A DNA stretch of 64,000 bases from Bradyrhizobium zhanjiangense (GTDB lineage: Bacteria > Pseudomonadota > Alphaproteobacteria > Rhizobiales > Xanthobacteraceae): assembly GCF_004114935.1 (NCBI RefSeq), contig NZ_CP022221.1, positions 1,240,001 to 1,304,000 of the forward strand. The letters run 5' to 3'. Position numbers and translations under genes: made by a program. Under the pieces are notes generated by a model. That model did not search any database, was not told the origin of the DNA, and worked only from the letters and a program-made list of their open reading frames with translations. Each line of letters begins with the position of its first letter. Position 1 is the first letter of the stretch. Shown here in pieces: positions 18,159 to 26,596 of the stretch.

Positions 18159-18262
18159 TGTCATCGCCCGACTTGATCGGGCGATCCAGTACTCCGAGAC
18201 GCCTGCAATTGATCGAGACGCCGCGGCGTACTGGATTCCCCCGCCTTCGCGGGGAATGACAG
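18159..18262. repeat. dispersed repeat, TGTCATCGCCCG...GGGAATGACAG family
   Basis: An imperfect inverted repeat. It starts TGTCATCGCCCGACTTGATC and ends CGCGGGGAATGACAG, with an internal GGCGTACTGGATTCCCCGCC block. Related copies occur at 35119-35290 and 40460-40558. It sits directly after the 29-bp-arm repeat and before the thioesterase 3' end. Confidence 0.85.
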
Positions 18263-18303
18263 CGGTGGGTGTGGTGCGCAGCGGCGGTCCGACGAGACGC
18301 GCC

Positions 18304-18741
18304 CTACCCCGGTCCCTTCAAGATCTTGAACACGCCATTGGCCATCACGATGCAGCGATCATCCACCGTCACCTCGGTGCTCATGAAGATGAGGCTGCGG
18401 GTCGAACGCACCACGCGCGGGCGGGAGATCAGGATGTCGCCGATCTGGCCGGCCTCGACGAAATGAGTGTCGAGCTGCACCGTCGCCATGAACTCCTTGC
18501 CGGAGAGGTAGCGGGCGGTCATGCCGCAAGTGCGGTCGGCGAAGGTCATCATCACGCCGCCCTGGACCATGCCGCGGCGGTTGTGGTGCTTGTCTTCGGT
18601 CGCGAGGGCGAACTCGTAATGGCCGTCGATCTTGCGCTCCCACAACGGGCCGATCAGGTGCATGAAGCCCGTGGTCTCGAGGATGGTCCAGCCGTCTGAT
18701 TTCAGCCTTGCGGCGGCCTTGTTGGTCATGTCGTCGTCCAT
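18304..18741 (-). CDS. PaaI-type hot-dog thioesterase
   Basis: A 145-residue single hot-dog protein. The catalytic segment reads HHNRRGMVQGGVMMTFADRT: the usual HGG is QGG, as in a subset of the family, and the Asp of FAD is kept. The second half has TVQLDTHFVEAG and a final strand IVMANGVFKIL. It likely hydrolyses acyl- or aryl-CoA thioesters in the cytosol. The start is ambiguous between 18741 (MDDDMTNK) and 18729 (MTNK); the AGGA site fits 18729 slightly better. It is divergent from the Nudix gene, with only about 60 bp for both promoters. Confidence 0.83.
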   Translation of the reverse strand: MDDDMTNKAAARLKSDGWTILETTGFMHLIGPLWERKIDGHYEFALATEDKHHNRRGMVQGGVMMTFADRTCGMTARYLSGKEFMATVQLDTHFVEAGQIGDILISRPRVVRSTRSLIFMSTEVTVDDRCIVMANGVFKILKGPG

Positions 18742-18799
18742 TCCTGTGCGGACCTTCGATCTCATTTCATCGAGGCCGGACGTGGTGTAGTCAAGCATC

Positions 18800-19426
18800 A
18801 TGAGACCGTTCGACGATGCCACACGGCGGAATATCGCGGATGCCTGTGCGGCCTTCGCGCGGCTGCCTGAGGAAGAAGCGCATCCGGCATTGAAGCGTGC
18901 CGCGGTGGCGGTTGCGCTGACCGCAGCAGGCGAGGGCGACGAGACTGCGCTGCTGCTCACGATGCGCGCATCGCACTTGCGCGCCCATCGCGGCCAATGG
19001 GCCTTGCCGGGCGGACGATGCGACGCCGGCGAGACGCCGGTCGAGGCGGCGCTGCGCGAGCTCGACGAGGAGCTTGGCCTCCGCCTCACCGGCGCGGACG
19101 TGCTCGGCACACTCGACGACTATCCGACACGCTCCGGCTATCTGATCACGCCGGTCGTGGTCTGGGCCGCCGAGAGCGCCGCGATCAGGCCGAACCCGGA
19201 CGAGGTCGCGTCCGTCCATCGCATCGCGCTCGCCACGATCGAGCGCGATGACGCCTTCGACTTCATCGCGATCCCCGAAAGCGCGCGCCGCGTGATCCGC
19301 TTCCATCATCAGATGAGCCTGATCCACGCGCCGACGGCGGCGCTGATCTACCAGTTCCGAGAGGTGCTGGCGGGGCGGCACACCCGCGTGACCGAGCTGG
19401 AACAGCCGGTGTTCGCCTGGAAGTGA
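18800..19426 (+). CDS. Nudix hydrolase, CoA-pyrophosphatase-like
   Basis: A 208-residue Nudix protein with a perfect box at residues 72-94 (GRCDAGETPVEAALRELDEE continuing LGL), fitting GX5EX7REUXEEXGU, so the metal site is intact. The preceding RGQWALPGGR matches the NudL/CoA-diphosphatase group, though the full UPF0035 signature cannot be confirmed by eye. Expected activity is hydrolysis of CoA or another nucleoside diphosphate derivative. It is divergent from a thioesterase gene; both could act on acyl-CoA pools, which is inference. Confidence 0.86.
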   Translation: MRPFDDATRRNIADACAAFARLPEEEAHPALKRAAVAVALTAAGEGDETALLLTMRASHLRAHRGQWALPGGRCDAGETPVEAALRELDEELGLRLTGADVLGTLDDYPTRSGYLITPVVVWAAESAAIRPNPDEVASVHRIALATIERDDAFDFIAIPESARRVIRFHHQMSLIHAPTAALIYQFREVLAGRHTRVTELEQPVFAWK

Positions 19427-19482
19427 CGATGGTAAACGGCGCGTTAACGTGACGGTTACCGGATGCCTGCTAAGAGGGCAGC

Positions 19483-20730
19483 ATGCATCACACACCGATT
19501 CGACGCGCCCTGACGCTGGTTCCATTCGCGCTCGTGCTGCTCGCGCCCGCCGCGCGCGGCGGTGAGGCCGACGCGCTGCCGCCCGCCGTCAGCAACGCCA
19601 ATGCTCAGCTGTTGTCGCAGTTTGCGCAAGGCGGGGCCTCGCCGGCCGTGCTCGAATATCGCCGCAAGCTCGCGGAATACCAGGCGGCGCGCGCCGCCTT
19701 CGACGCCGAGGCGGGCGCCTATTGGAGCCAGATCTCCGAGAAGCGGAAAACCCGCAACGCCAAGCGGCGCAGCGGACAGCAGGTGACCCTCGATGATTAC
19801 GTGCTGGAGCATCCGCCGCTTTATACCGGTCCGAAGCGGCCGGTGAACCCGGAGCCGGAGGAAGCGCCGGAGCGTCCGCCCCGAAAACCCATCCCGGTGG
19901 TCGCTGATTTCCTGCGCGCGGCGCAGGAGCTCTATCAGTTCACGCCGCAGCGCCCGGCCAGTGAGGTCGAGTTCAAGCGCGCCTATGCACGCTACGCGCT
20001 CGCCTCGGGGCTCACGCGCGAGCAGGCGGTGCGGGTCTATTCGTTCGAGACCGGCGGCACCGGCAGTTACGACGTGCAGGCGGGCATCGAGCACGGCGGC
20101 AACCGCGCGATCTCGACTGCGATGGGCTACAACCAGCTCCTGACCACCAACAGCGTCGAGCTGCTGGCCGAGCAGGGCCATGAATTCGTCCGCGCGCTTT
20201 CGGACAAGGTGGCGCGCAGCTCAGGGCCGGCGCGCCAGTCGCTCGAGCACAAGCTCGCTGTTCTGAAGAAAATGGTCGCGCATGCGAAGTCGGTGCCCGA
20301 CACCTGGTCGGAGCACGAGAAGATCGCCAATACCGCGCAGGGCTGGGCCATGCATGCGATGGTGCTCGACGTCGACGTCGGCCCGATGCTGCAGACCCAC
20401 AAGCTGCTGACCTCGGTGCTGTTCGCGCGCGCCAAGGGCTATACACGGCCGCTCACCGCAGCCGAGCTCGAGATGATGAACCTCACCGGCGACGGCACCG
20501 GCCTCGACATGGTGACGATGCCGCAGGCGATGCGCGAGCAGGTGCCGACTTCGAACTTCTTCCAGCGCGGCGGCTACGAGCGCAACCCGGTCGCGATCCG
20601 CCACAACACGGTGGCGAAGCTGCTGGCCGTGACGGATGAGCGGATGGATTCGAACGGCGGCAAAGCCGGCGCGCGGGAGCTGGCAGGGGTGTTTTGGATA
20701 TCAGATGTCGTCCCGGCGAAGCTGCCGTAG
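19483..20730 (+). CDS. periplasmic protein, possible lysozyme-like fold
   Basis: A 415-residue exported protein. The signal is residues 1-26 (ALTLVPFALVLLAPAARG). A Lys/Arg-rich segment with Pro-rich linker runs to about residue 140. The core from about 150 to 260 reads ASGLTREQAVRVYSFETGG, then GIEHGGNRAISTAMGYNQLL. A Glu after a helix, followed by a Gly-rich stretch and STAMGYNQ, resembles transglycosylase/lysozyme geometry, but no family is recognised. The last codons (VVPAK) read the head of a dispersed GTCGTCCCGG repeat and the stop abuts the IS110 element, so the natural C-terminus may be altered. Confidence 0.7.
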   Translation: MHHTPIRRALTLVPFALVLLAPAARGGEADALPPAVSNANAQLLSQFAQGGASPAVLEYRRKLAEYQAARAAFDAEAGAYWSQISEKRKTRNAKRRSGQQVTLDDYVLEHPPLYTGPKRPVNPEPEEAPERPPRKPIPVVADFLRAAQELYQFTPQRPASEVEFKRAYARYALASGLTREQAVRVYSFETGGTGSYDVQAGIEHGGNRAISTAMGYNQLLTTNSVELLAEQGHEFVRALSDKVARSSGPARQSLEHKLAVLKKMVAHAKSVPDTWSEHEKIANTAQGWAMHAMVLDVDVGPMLQTHKLLTSVLFARAKGYTRPLTAAELEMMNLTGDGTGLDMVTMPQAMREQVPTSNFFQRGGYERNPVAIRHNTVAKLLAVTDERMDSNGGKAGARELAGVFWISDVVPAKLP

Positions 20731-20736
20731 CAACCA

Positions 20737-21690
20737 TTAAACGCCGAGGAGTTTTTCAGTCCACGGCGTTCCGCGTTGCACGACGGTGTTGGCATAGATG
20801 AGCAGCTTGCGCGCGCATGCGATGAGAGCGGCATTGTGAGCCTTTCCGGCCGCAGTCAGGCGGGCATAGAGGGCCATGACGGCCTTGTTCCAGCGGAAGG
20901 CCGCAGGCAGGGCTGCCGCAAACAGAGAGCGACGCAGGCGAGCGCGGCCGCCGGCGATACGGCGTTGGCCCTTGTACTGCCCGCTATCGTTGTCGAAGGG
21001 AGCCAGCCCGGCAAGGGCTGCGACTTCCTCCCGGCTGACACGGCCGAGTTCAGGCATGCGGACCAGGAGGGCCAGTGCCGTGCGCTCACCGATCCCGGGA
21101 ATGCTCATCACGAGGTCAAGGCGGACAGCGAGATCGTGGTGAGCGCGTAGTTGCTTGGCGAGGTGACGGATTTGGGAGAGCCGCCTTGCCTTCAACCGGG
21201 CAATGTCATCCAGCACGATGCGGCGTAGCCGAGGCTTCTCGAGATGCTCGAGCCGGGTCTTGAAGCGCTTGATGTCGTCCTCGATCTGCTCGAGGAAGGT
21301 GAGCTGCTCGGCGAGCTCCGCCAAGCGCGGATCCGGCGCACTCCTCACCTCTTCGAGCGATGCCGCGCAGGCAGCAATCAGCGCGGCATCCAGCGTATCG
21401 TTCTTGGCGCGACGCAATCGGGAGCGGCCGAACGCCTTGACCTGGATCGGCTGCAGCACCAGCACGATGACGCCGGCCGCACGCAAATGCTCCACTACCC
21501 CACGCTCGTAACCGCCGGTCGCTTCGATCCCGACTCGCTTGACGCCAGCTTTGGTCAGCAGCTGCACCAGCTTCCGCCAACCGGGAAGGTCGTTGGCGAC
21601 CTCCCAACCCTCGTCTCGACCATGAACTACAATGTCGAGCTTCGCCTTGGACGTATCGATTCCCGCTGTCGTCGTGCTAGTCTGTGCCAT
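20737..21690 (-). CDS. IS110-family DEDD transposase
   Basis: A 317-residue recombinase. The N-terminal RuvC-like domain has AGIDTSK (Asp12), GIEATGGYE (Glu56) and KNDTLDA (Asp98, Asp101), giving the DEDD set. A coiled-coil/linker spans about 120-190. The C-terminal Transposase_20 domain shows IPGIGERTALALL and GLAPFDNDSGQYKG, followed by GGRARLRRSLF with the family serine. Length is usual for the group, and no frameshift is seen, so it may be active. The start at 21690 (MAQTSTTTAGID) fits the family; the ribosome site is modest. Confidence 0.93.
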   Translation of the reverse strand: MAQTSTTTAGIDTSKAKLDIVVHGRDEGWEVANDLPGWRKLVQLLTKAGVKRVGIEATGGYERGVVEHLRAAGVIVLVLQPIQVKAFGRSRLRRAKNDTLDAALIAACAASLEEVRSAPDPRLAELAEQLTFLEQIEDDIKRFKTRLEHLEKPRLRRIVLDDIARLKARRLSQIRHLAKQLRAHHDLAVRLDLVMSIPGIGERTALALLVRMPELGRVSREEVAALAGLAPFDNDSGQYKGQRRIAGGRARLRRSLFAAALPAAFRWNKAVMALYARLTAAGKAHNAALIACARKLLIYANTVVQRGTPWTEKLLGV

Positions 21691-21756
21691 CTTCGTCGAC
21701 CCTGCCTTGTGAAGCGAACCTGATTGTTCCGGCAACCATCCGGGTCCGATGAAGGT

Positions 21757-21852
21757 GCTGGCGCGATCCTGCTACGGGGCAGCCACAAACTGCTCAGGGT
21801 GGGCGCGATCCGATCGCCAGCGGCCTGCCGCGGGTTGCAGCCGCGGCAGGCC
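21757..21852 (-). ncRNA. candidate IS110 bridge-RNA region (structured)
   Basis: Upstream of the transposase start, GCTGGCGCGATC (21757-21768) can pair with GATCGCCAGC (21812-21821) with a 2-nt bulge. It encloses a small stem CTGC/GCAG (21769-21772 with 21779-21782, six-base loop). Beside it lies a perfect 12-bp hairpin (21822-21833 with 21841-21852, 7-nt loop). IS110-group elements encode a structured bridge RNA in this position. No guide loops were matched to target or donor, so this is a positional and structural inference. Confidence 0.3.
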
Positions 21853-21895
21853 ATTCCTCACGGAACACGCCGACAATATCTGATTGCGCTATTAC

Positions 21896-22021
21896 AAGGG
21901 TGGGCAAAGCGACTTGTCCGCCGTAGCTCGAAGGGCGAAGGCGGAAGCGTGCCCACCATTCTCGATCGGAATGCGCTGACCGATGGTGGGCACGGCGCTG
22001 CCGCGCCTTTGCCCACCCTAC
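21896..22021. repeat. dispersed inverted repeat, GGGTGGGCAAAG...CTTTGCCCACCC
   Basis: Outer arms GGGTGGGCAAAGCG and CGCCTTTGCCCACCC face each other across about 95 bp. An inner GTGCCCACCAT / ATGGTGGGCAC pair adds a second stem. It lies between the IS110 element and the convergent small secreted protein gene. It is a different repeat family from the others in this window. Confidence 0.8.
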
Positions 22022-22039
22022 AGTTTCTCGGCTCTGCGC

Positions 22040-22357
22040 CTACTGATCCGGCCCGAACTTGAACTTGCCGTCGCTTTCGAGATACGGCCCGGTGCGCATG
22101 TAGAGCTGGCCGTTGTGGCCGATGAAGAACAGCGTGCCCTTCGGCACTTTCTTGGCGCCCTTGAGCAGCTCGCCGGCATTGCTGGTACCCATCTTGTAGG
22201 AATAGGTCTTGCCGTCCCTGTCATAGGCGTAGCCCATGTCGGGCTTGAGCTCCCACGGCGTTGCCGGGACTTGCGCCAATGCGGGCACGGCAAACGCGCC
22301 GAGCACCGTGACGAGTGCTGCTGAAGCAAGTGCAAATGTCTTCGTTGAAAATGCCAT
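22040..22357 (-). CDS. small secreted protein, unknown function
   Basis: A 105-residue protein. A Sec signal covers about residues 1-30 (TFALASAALVTVLGAFAVPALA, in parts). The mature 75 residues contain DMGYAYDRDGKTYSYKMG and GTLFFIGHNGQLYMRTG, suggesting a small beta-rich domain. No family is recognised. GGGGAGG lies 7 nt before the ATG at 22357; the adjacent ATG at 22360 is the alternative. It is divergent from the exported protein gene at 22551. Confidence 0.72.
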   Translation of the reverse strand: MAFSTKTFALASAALVTVLGAFAVPALAQVPATPWELKPDMGYAYDRDGKTYSYKMGTSNAGELLKGAKKVPKGTLFFIGHNGQLYMRTGPYLESDGKFKFGPDQ

Positions 22358-22550
22358 CATCCATCCTCCCCGTCGCTGGGGTGCCGGCTTGAACAAATCA
22401 CGAACGGCATTTCCGGGTCAATTTGCGAAAGCGCCGCAGCGCATCACGTCCTGCCCAGCAGTTTGTGATTTTCCCTTCGTCCCCTCGCGACTATGTTCCG
22501 CTTTCCGTCTAGAACGCAACTCGACAAAATTATTGGTGGGGATGATTCGG

Positions 22551-23030
22551 ATGCGCCATGTGATCAAACTTTGCTGGGCTGCTGCATTGTCGTTGACGGC
22601 GGTGGCGCCGGCCGCGCGGGCAGATGACTACCAGCTCAGCCACAACCAGCGCATTTCGTGCAGCCGCGGCCTTGCCCCCGGTAAGCTGAACACGGCCACC
22701 TGCAAGTCCTACACCTATCTCTTCAACACCAAGACCTCGGAATATTTCCGCTGCCAGGTCTCGCTGGCGCTGACCCGCGACAACAAGGAAGTCATCAACG
22801 TGCAGACCGACGGCGGCTGCACCAAGAAGCCGCGCATCTTCGAGACCGACGGCAAATACGATTTCGACGCCACCGAGACCGAGCCGCCGAACACCAACTC
22901 GTTCTTCGGCCCCGGCGGCTACTCGGTCTGGGCCACCGACGTCAGCGCGCAAAAGGTGCGCGGCTGCATCATCATCTCCTCCGGCCTCGGCTCCGACATC
23001 TCCAAATGCCTGGACATGACGTTTCAGTGA
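22551..23030 (+). CDS. secreted Cys-containing protein, unknown function
   Basis: A 159-residue protein with a signal peptide of about 23 residues (IKLCWAAALSLTAVAPAARA). The mature protein has six cysteines, in ISCSRG, ATCKSY, FRCQVS, GGCTKK, GCIIIS and KCLDMT, consistent with three disulfides. The compact strand pattern resembles other small periplasmic beta proteins of this genus. No family is recognised. The ATG at 22551 is favoured over 22542 because GGTGGGG lies at a proper distance. The next feature downstream is a repeat. Confidence 0.72.
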   Translation: MRHVIKLCWAAALSLTAVAPAARADDYQLSHNQRISCSRGLAPGKLNTATCKSYTYLFNTKTSEYFRCQVSLALTRDNKEVINVQTDGGCTKKPRIFETDGKYDFDATETEPPNTNSFFGPGGYSVWATDVSAQKVRGCIIISSGLGSDISKCLDMTFQ

Positions 23031-23050
23031 GGGCTTGCCAGTGATGGTGC

Positions 23051-23175
23051 GCTCCCTCCCCCGCCTGCGGGGGAGGGTTGGGGAGAGGGTGTTTCCACAA
23101 CGGGACAATCCCCTAGAGGAGAAAGCCCTCACCCGCGCCTTCGGCGCGACCTCTTCCGCAAGCGGGAGAGGTGAG
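23051..23175. repeat. dispersed CTCCCCC-GC repeat cluster
   Basis: CCCTCCCCCGC (23054-23064) pairs with GCGGGGGAGGG (23067-23077), followed further on by GCGCCTTCGGCGC and CCGCAAGCGG hairpins. Related sequence occurs at 31368-31399 and 32881-33012. It is intergenic between the secreted protein and the TAXI gene. Confidence 0.8.
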
Positions 23176-23320
23176 CGCTGCGCCACCTCGCCGCACCGCC
23201 GGGTTCCCAAAAATCCAGCCGGAACGGCCATTTACCGCAGTCCTGTTTTGCCTTTTGGATGGGTTGACCCGCTGCCCTCATCCGGCCAATTTCGCCGCCG
23301 GTTTGGGGAGTACAACAACC

Positions 23321-24268
23321 ATGAAACGGACGTTCTTCGGCGTGGCCGCGGCTCTTGCTCTGGCGGCGTCGGCGCCTTGCGCACATGCGCAATCCTTCAT
23401 CAACGTGCTGACCGGCGGCACCTCCGGCGTCTACTATCCGCTCGGGGTCGCGATCGGGAAGATCTACGGCGACAAGATTCCGAACGTGAAGACGCAGGTG
23501 CAGGCCACCAAGGCGTCGGTCGAGAACCTCATCCTGCTGCAGCAGGGCCGCGGCGAACTGGCGTTCACGCTGGGTGACTCGCTGAAAGCGGCCTGGAATG
23601 GCGAGGAGGAGGCGGGCTTCAAGACCAAGCTCGACAAGCTCCGCACGATCGGTGCGATCTACCCGAACTACATCCAGATCGTCGCGACCGCTGAGTCCGG
23701 CATCAAGACGCTCGCCGACCTCAAGGGCAAGAGCCTGTCGGTCGGGGCGCCGAAGTCGGGCACCGAGCTGAATTCCCGCGCGATCCTCGCGGCGGCCGGC
23801 ATGAGCTACAAGGATCTCGGCAAGGTCGAATATCTGCCCTTCGCCGAATCCGTCGATCTCATGAAGAACCGCCAGCTCGCCGCGACGCTGCAATCGGCCG
23901 GCCTCGGTGTCGCTTCGCTGAAGGACCTGTCGACCTCGAGCCCGATCACAGTGGTGTCGGTGCCGAAGGAGACCGTCGACAAGATCGGCCCGCCCTTCAT
24001 CTCCGCGATCATTCCAGCCAACACCTATACTGGGCAGGACAAGGACGTGCCGACGGCTGCCGTGGTCAATTATCTCGTCACGAGTTCCGCTGTATCTGAC
24101 GATCTCGCCTATCAGATGACAAAACTGGTCTACGAGTCGCTCCCCGAGCTCGCCAACGCGCATGCGGCCGGCAAGGAGATCAAGCTCGAGACTGCGGCCG
24201 CCGGGAGCCCGGTTCCGCTGCACCCCGGCGCGATCCGCTATTACAAGGAAAAGGGGCTGATCAAGTAG
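23321..24268 (+). CDS. TAXI-family TRAP solute-binding protein
   Basis: A 315-residue periplasmic receptor. The signal peptide is residues 1-24 (TFFGVAAALALAASAPCAHA, in parts). The mature protein opens with INVLTGGTSGVYYPLGVAIGK, the hallmark of TAXI receptors, and has LADLKGKSLSVGAPKSGTE in the hinge. It binds an unidentified organic acid or amino acid and delivers it to the fused permease encoded 178 bp downstream. GGGGAG lies about 11 nt upstream of the ATG. A long in-frame extension upstream reads through repeat DNA and is rejected. Confidence 0.92.
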   Translation: MKRTFFGVAAALALAASAPCAHAQSFINVLTGGTSGVYYPLGVAIGKIYGDKIPNVKTQVQATKASVENLILLQQGRGELAFTLGDSLKAAWNGEEEAGFKTKLDKLRTIGAIYPNYIQIVATAESGIKTLADLKGKSLSVGAPKSGTELNSRAILAAAGMSYKDLGKVEYLPFAESVDLMKNRQLAATLQSAGLGVASLKDLSTSSPITVVSVPKETVDKIGPPFISAIIPANTYTGQDKDVPTAAVVNYLVTSSAVSDDLAYQMTKLVYESLPELANAHAAGKEIKLETAAAGSPVPLHPGAIRYYKEKGLIK

Positions 24269-24276
24269 CCTCCCTC

Positions 24277-24425
24277 CGTTGTCACTCCGGGTTCGATGCT
24301 CCGGGCCGCGCTACGCGGTCCCGTCACATCGCCCCGGAATGACGGAGAGGATTATCGCGAATGCCCGGGCCTTCGCCCCGCCGAAGGGGCTTCGGCCCCG
24401 CAGGCGGGACAATCCCGGGCATGAC
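24277..24425. repeat. two palindromic repeat units
   Basis: The first unit runs from GTCACTCCGG to CCGGAATGAC (24281-24343). The second has ATGCCCGGG (24361-24369) facing CCCGGGCAT (24414-24422), with nested CTTCGCCCC-type stems. The block separates the receptor gene from its permease gene and could act as an intercistronic stabiliser or attenuator. Confidence 0.8.
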
Positions 24426-24445
24426 GTTTTTGGAGCCACGTGCCA

Positions 24446-26596
24446 ATGCTATCCGGCATGGACAGGCTGAGGACGAATGAGATGCTGGAAAAGGCAGAGG
24501 GCACCGAAGCTGCGCCCATCAAGGTCGAGTTCGACAATTTCGAGCACGGCTTTCCGGAAGGCTTTGGTCCGGGCTGGTGGGGCCATCTCGCCTACTGGAT
24601 CGGCATCGCGTTTGCGACCTTCCAGCTCTATGTCGCCGCCTTCAACTATTTGCCGAGCCAGGTGGTGCGCGGCGTCCATGTCGGCTTCCTGGTTCTGCTC
24701 ACCTTCGGCCTGATCGCCAATTTCACGGCGAAGAGCAATTTCGGCCGTGCGCTCGGATGGGTGATCGGCGGCGCGGGTTTCTTCTGCGGCCTCTATCAGT
24801 GGATCTTCTATGCCGATCTGATTGCCCGCGACGGCGATCCGACCCGGCTCGACCTCGTGGTCGGCACGCTGCTCGCCGTGCTGATCTTCGAGGGCACGCG
24901 GCGGCTGATGGGCGCGGCACTGCCGCTGATGTGCGGCGCGTGTCTCGTCTACTGGTTCTTCGGCCAATACCTGCCGTCGCCGCTCAACCATCGCGGCTAT
25001 GATTTCGATCAGATCGTCACGCATCTGTCGTTCGGCACCGAGGGCTTCTACGGCGTGCCGATCTACGTCTCGGCGACGTACATCTTCCTGTTCATCCTGT
25101 TCGGCTCGTTCCTGGAGCGCGCCGGCATGATCCAGCTGTTCACCGACGTCTCGCTCGGCCTGTTCGGCCGCACCCGTGGCGGTCCTGCCAAGGTCGCGGT
25201 GTTCGCCTCGGGCATGATGGGCACGATTTCCGGCTCGGGCGTTGCCAACGTCGTCACCGTCGGCCAGTTCACCATTCCCTTGATGATCAGGTTCGGTTAC
25301 CGCCGCGCGTTTGCCGCCGGCGTCGAGGCGACGGCCTCGATGGGTGGACAGATCATGCCGCCGGTGATGGGCGCGGTCGCCTTCATCATGGCCGAGACGC
25401 TCGGCGTGCAATATTCGGAGATCGTCAAGGCTGCGGCGATTCCTGCGATCCTCTATTTCGCATCAGCTTTCTGGATGGTGCACCTCGAAGCCGGCAAGCA
25501 TGGCCTCGTCGGCATGAAGCGCTCCGAGATCCCGAGCGCCTGGAAGGCGCTGGTGACGCGCTGGTACCTCGTACTGCCGCTCGCCGCCCTCGTCTACATG
25601 CTGTTCGAAGGCTTTACGCCGCTCTATGCCGGCAGCATGGGCCTTGCGCTGACGGTGGCGCTGATCCTTGGCACCAGCATCACGGCCGGCGTGTCCGCGA
25701 CGGTCATCCGCTACATCTTCTGGATCGGCCTCGCGCTCGTCGTCGCCGCGCTCTCGCGGGACGGGCTTCAGATCGTGCCGGTTGCTTGTGTCGTGGTCGG
25801 GCTGATCGTGATCACCGCCTTCGTGCGCGGCGGTTTTGCGGCGTTGCGCGCCTGCCGCGATGCGCTCGCTGAGAGCGCCAAATCCGCCATCACCGTCGGC
25901 ATGGCCTGCGCCATCGTCGGCGTCATCATCGGCATGATGTCGCAGACCGGTGTCGGCACCATCTTCGGCGGTTGGGTGATCGGTCTCGGCGAAAAGAGCC
26001 TGTTTTTGGCGCTGATCATGACCATGTTGCTGTCGATCCTGCTCGGCACCGGCATCCCGACCATCCCGACCTACATCATCACCGCCGCGCTCGCCGCGCC
26101 GGCGCTTGCCAAGCTCGGCGTGCCCCTGATCGCGAGCCACATGTTCGCGTTCTACTACGGCATCATGGCCGACCTCTCGCCGCCGGTGGCGCTGGCTGCG
26201 CTTGCGGCGGCGCCGATCGCGAAGGAGAACCCGGACAAGATCGGCTGGGAGGCGATGCGCATCGCGCTCGCCGGCTACGTCATCCCCTTCATCTTCGTCT
26301 ATTCGCCGGCCCTGATGCTGCAAGCCGGCGATCCCATGGCAGCCAAGCTCGGCTTTTACGGCGCGGTCGCGCTCGCGAGCCTGAAGGCGCTGGTGGCGAT
26401 CGCGCTGTTCGGCATGGTCGCGATCGGCTTCCTGTTTACGCGGTTGACGCTGATCGAGCGGCTAGTCGCGCTCGGCGCCGCGTTCTGCCTGCTCGGCGAC
26501 TTCCCGTTCAGCGACACTGCCGGCTTCGTGCTCTCCGCGGCGCTCGTGCTGTGGCAATGGCGGCAGCGTCCGCCTGTAACGGTCGAGGCGATGTGA
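24446..26596 (+). CDS. TRAP transporter fused permease (DctQM type)
   Basis: A 716-residue polytopic protein, the usual form in TAXI-TRAP systems where small and large permease subunits are fused. The first part (about 35-165) has DctQ-like helices. The M part starts near FFGQYLPSPLNHRGYD and includes FASGMMGTISGSGVANV, MGGQIMPPVMGAVAF, and GTGIPTIPTYII later. It couples uptake to an ion gradient. The ATG at 24446 has GGAG ten nt upstream; GTG at 24440 and ATG at 24458 are alternatives. The stop overlaps the DUF1850 start. Confidence 0.93.
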   Translation: MLSGMDRLRTNEMLEKAEGTEAAPIKVEFDNFEHGFPEGFGPGWWGHLAYWIGIAFATFQLYVAAFNYLPSQVVRGVHVGFLVLLTFGLIANFTAKSNFGRALGWVIGGAGFFCGLYQWIFYADLIARDGDPTRLDLVVGTLLAVLIFEGTRRLMGAALPLMCGACLVYWFFGQYLPSPLNHRGYDFDQIVTHLSFGTEGFYGVPIYVSATYIFLFILFGSFLERAGMIQLFTDVSLGLFGRTRGGPAKVAVFASGMMGTISGSGVANVVTVGQFTIPLMIRFGYRRAFAAGVEATASMGGQIMPPVMGAVAFIMAETLGVQYSEIVKAAAIPAILYFASAFWMVHLEAGKHGLVGMKRSEIPSAWKALVTRWYLVLPLAALVYMLFEGFTPLYAGSMGLALTVALILGTSITAGVSATVIRYIFWIGLALVVAALSRDGLQIVPVACVVVGLIVITAFVRGGFAALRACRDALAESAKSAITVGMACAIVGVIIGMMSQTGVGTIFGGWVIGLGEKSLFLALIMTMLLSILLGTGIPTIPTYIITAALAAPALAKLGVPLIASHMFAFYYGIMADLSPPVALAALAAAPIAKENPDKIGWEAMRIALAGYVIPFIFVYSPALMLQAGDPMAAKLGFYGAVALASLKALVAIALFGMVAIGFLFTRLTLIERLVALGAAFCLLGDFPFSDTAGFVLSAALVLWQWRQRPPVTVEAM

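Larger units (their letters stand above)
20731..21855 (-). mobile_element. IS110-family insertion sequence
   Basis: The element carries a DEDD transposase on the minus strand, no obvious long terminal inverted repeats, and its coding end lies against the left border, as is usual for the IS110 group. GCAACCAT occurs at both 20730-20737 and 21732-21739 and may mark borders or be chance. I extend the right limit to about 21855 to include the structured non-coding region upstream of the transposase. Exact ends are not determined. Confidence 0.55.

Noticed and set aside
18000..18164. N-terminal extension of the aldo/keto reductase
   Set aside because: The extra residues (CERSEAIQ and similar) are translated palindromic repeat DNA, and a proper ribosome site supports the start at 17999.
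20730..21739. GCAACCAT copies as definite target-site duplication
   Set aside because: IS110 elements usually make no duplications of this size, and placing the border there would leave almost no upstream non-coding region. It is kept only as a note.
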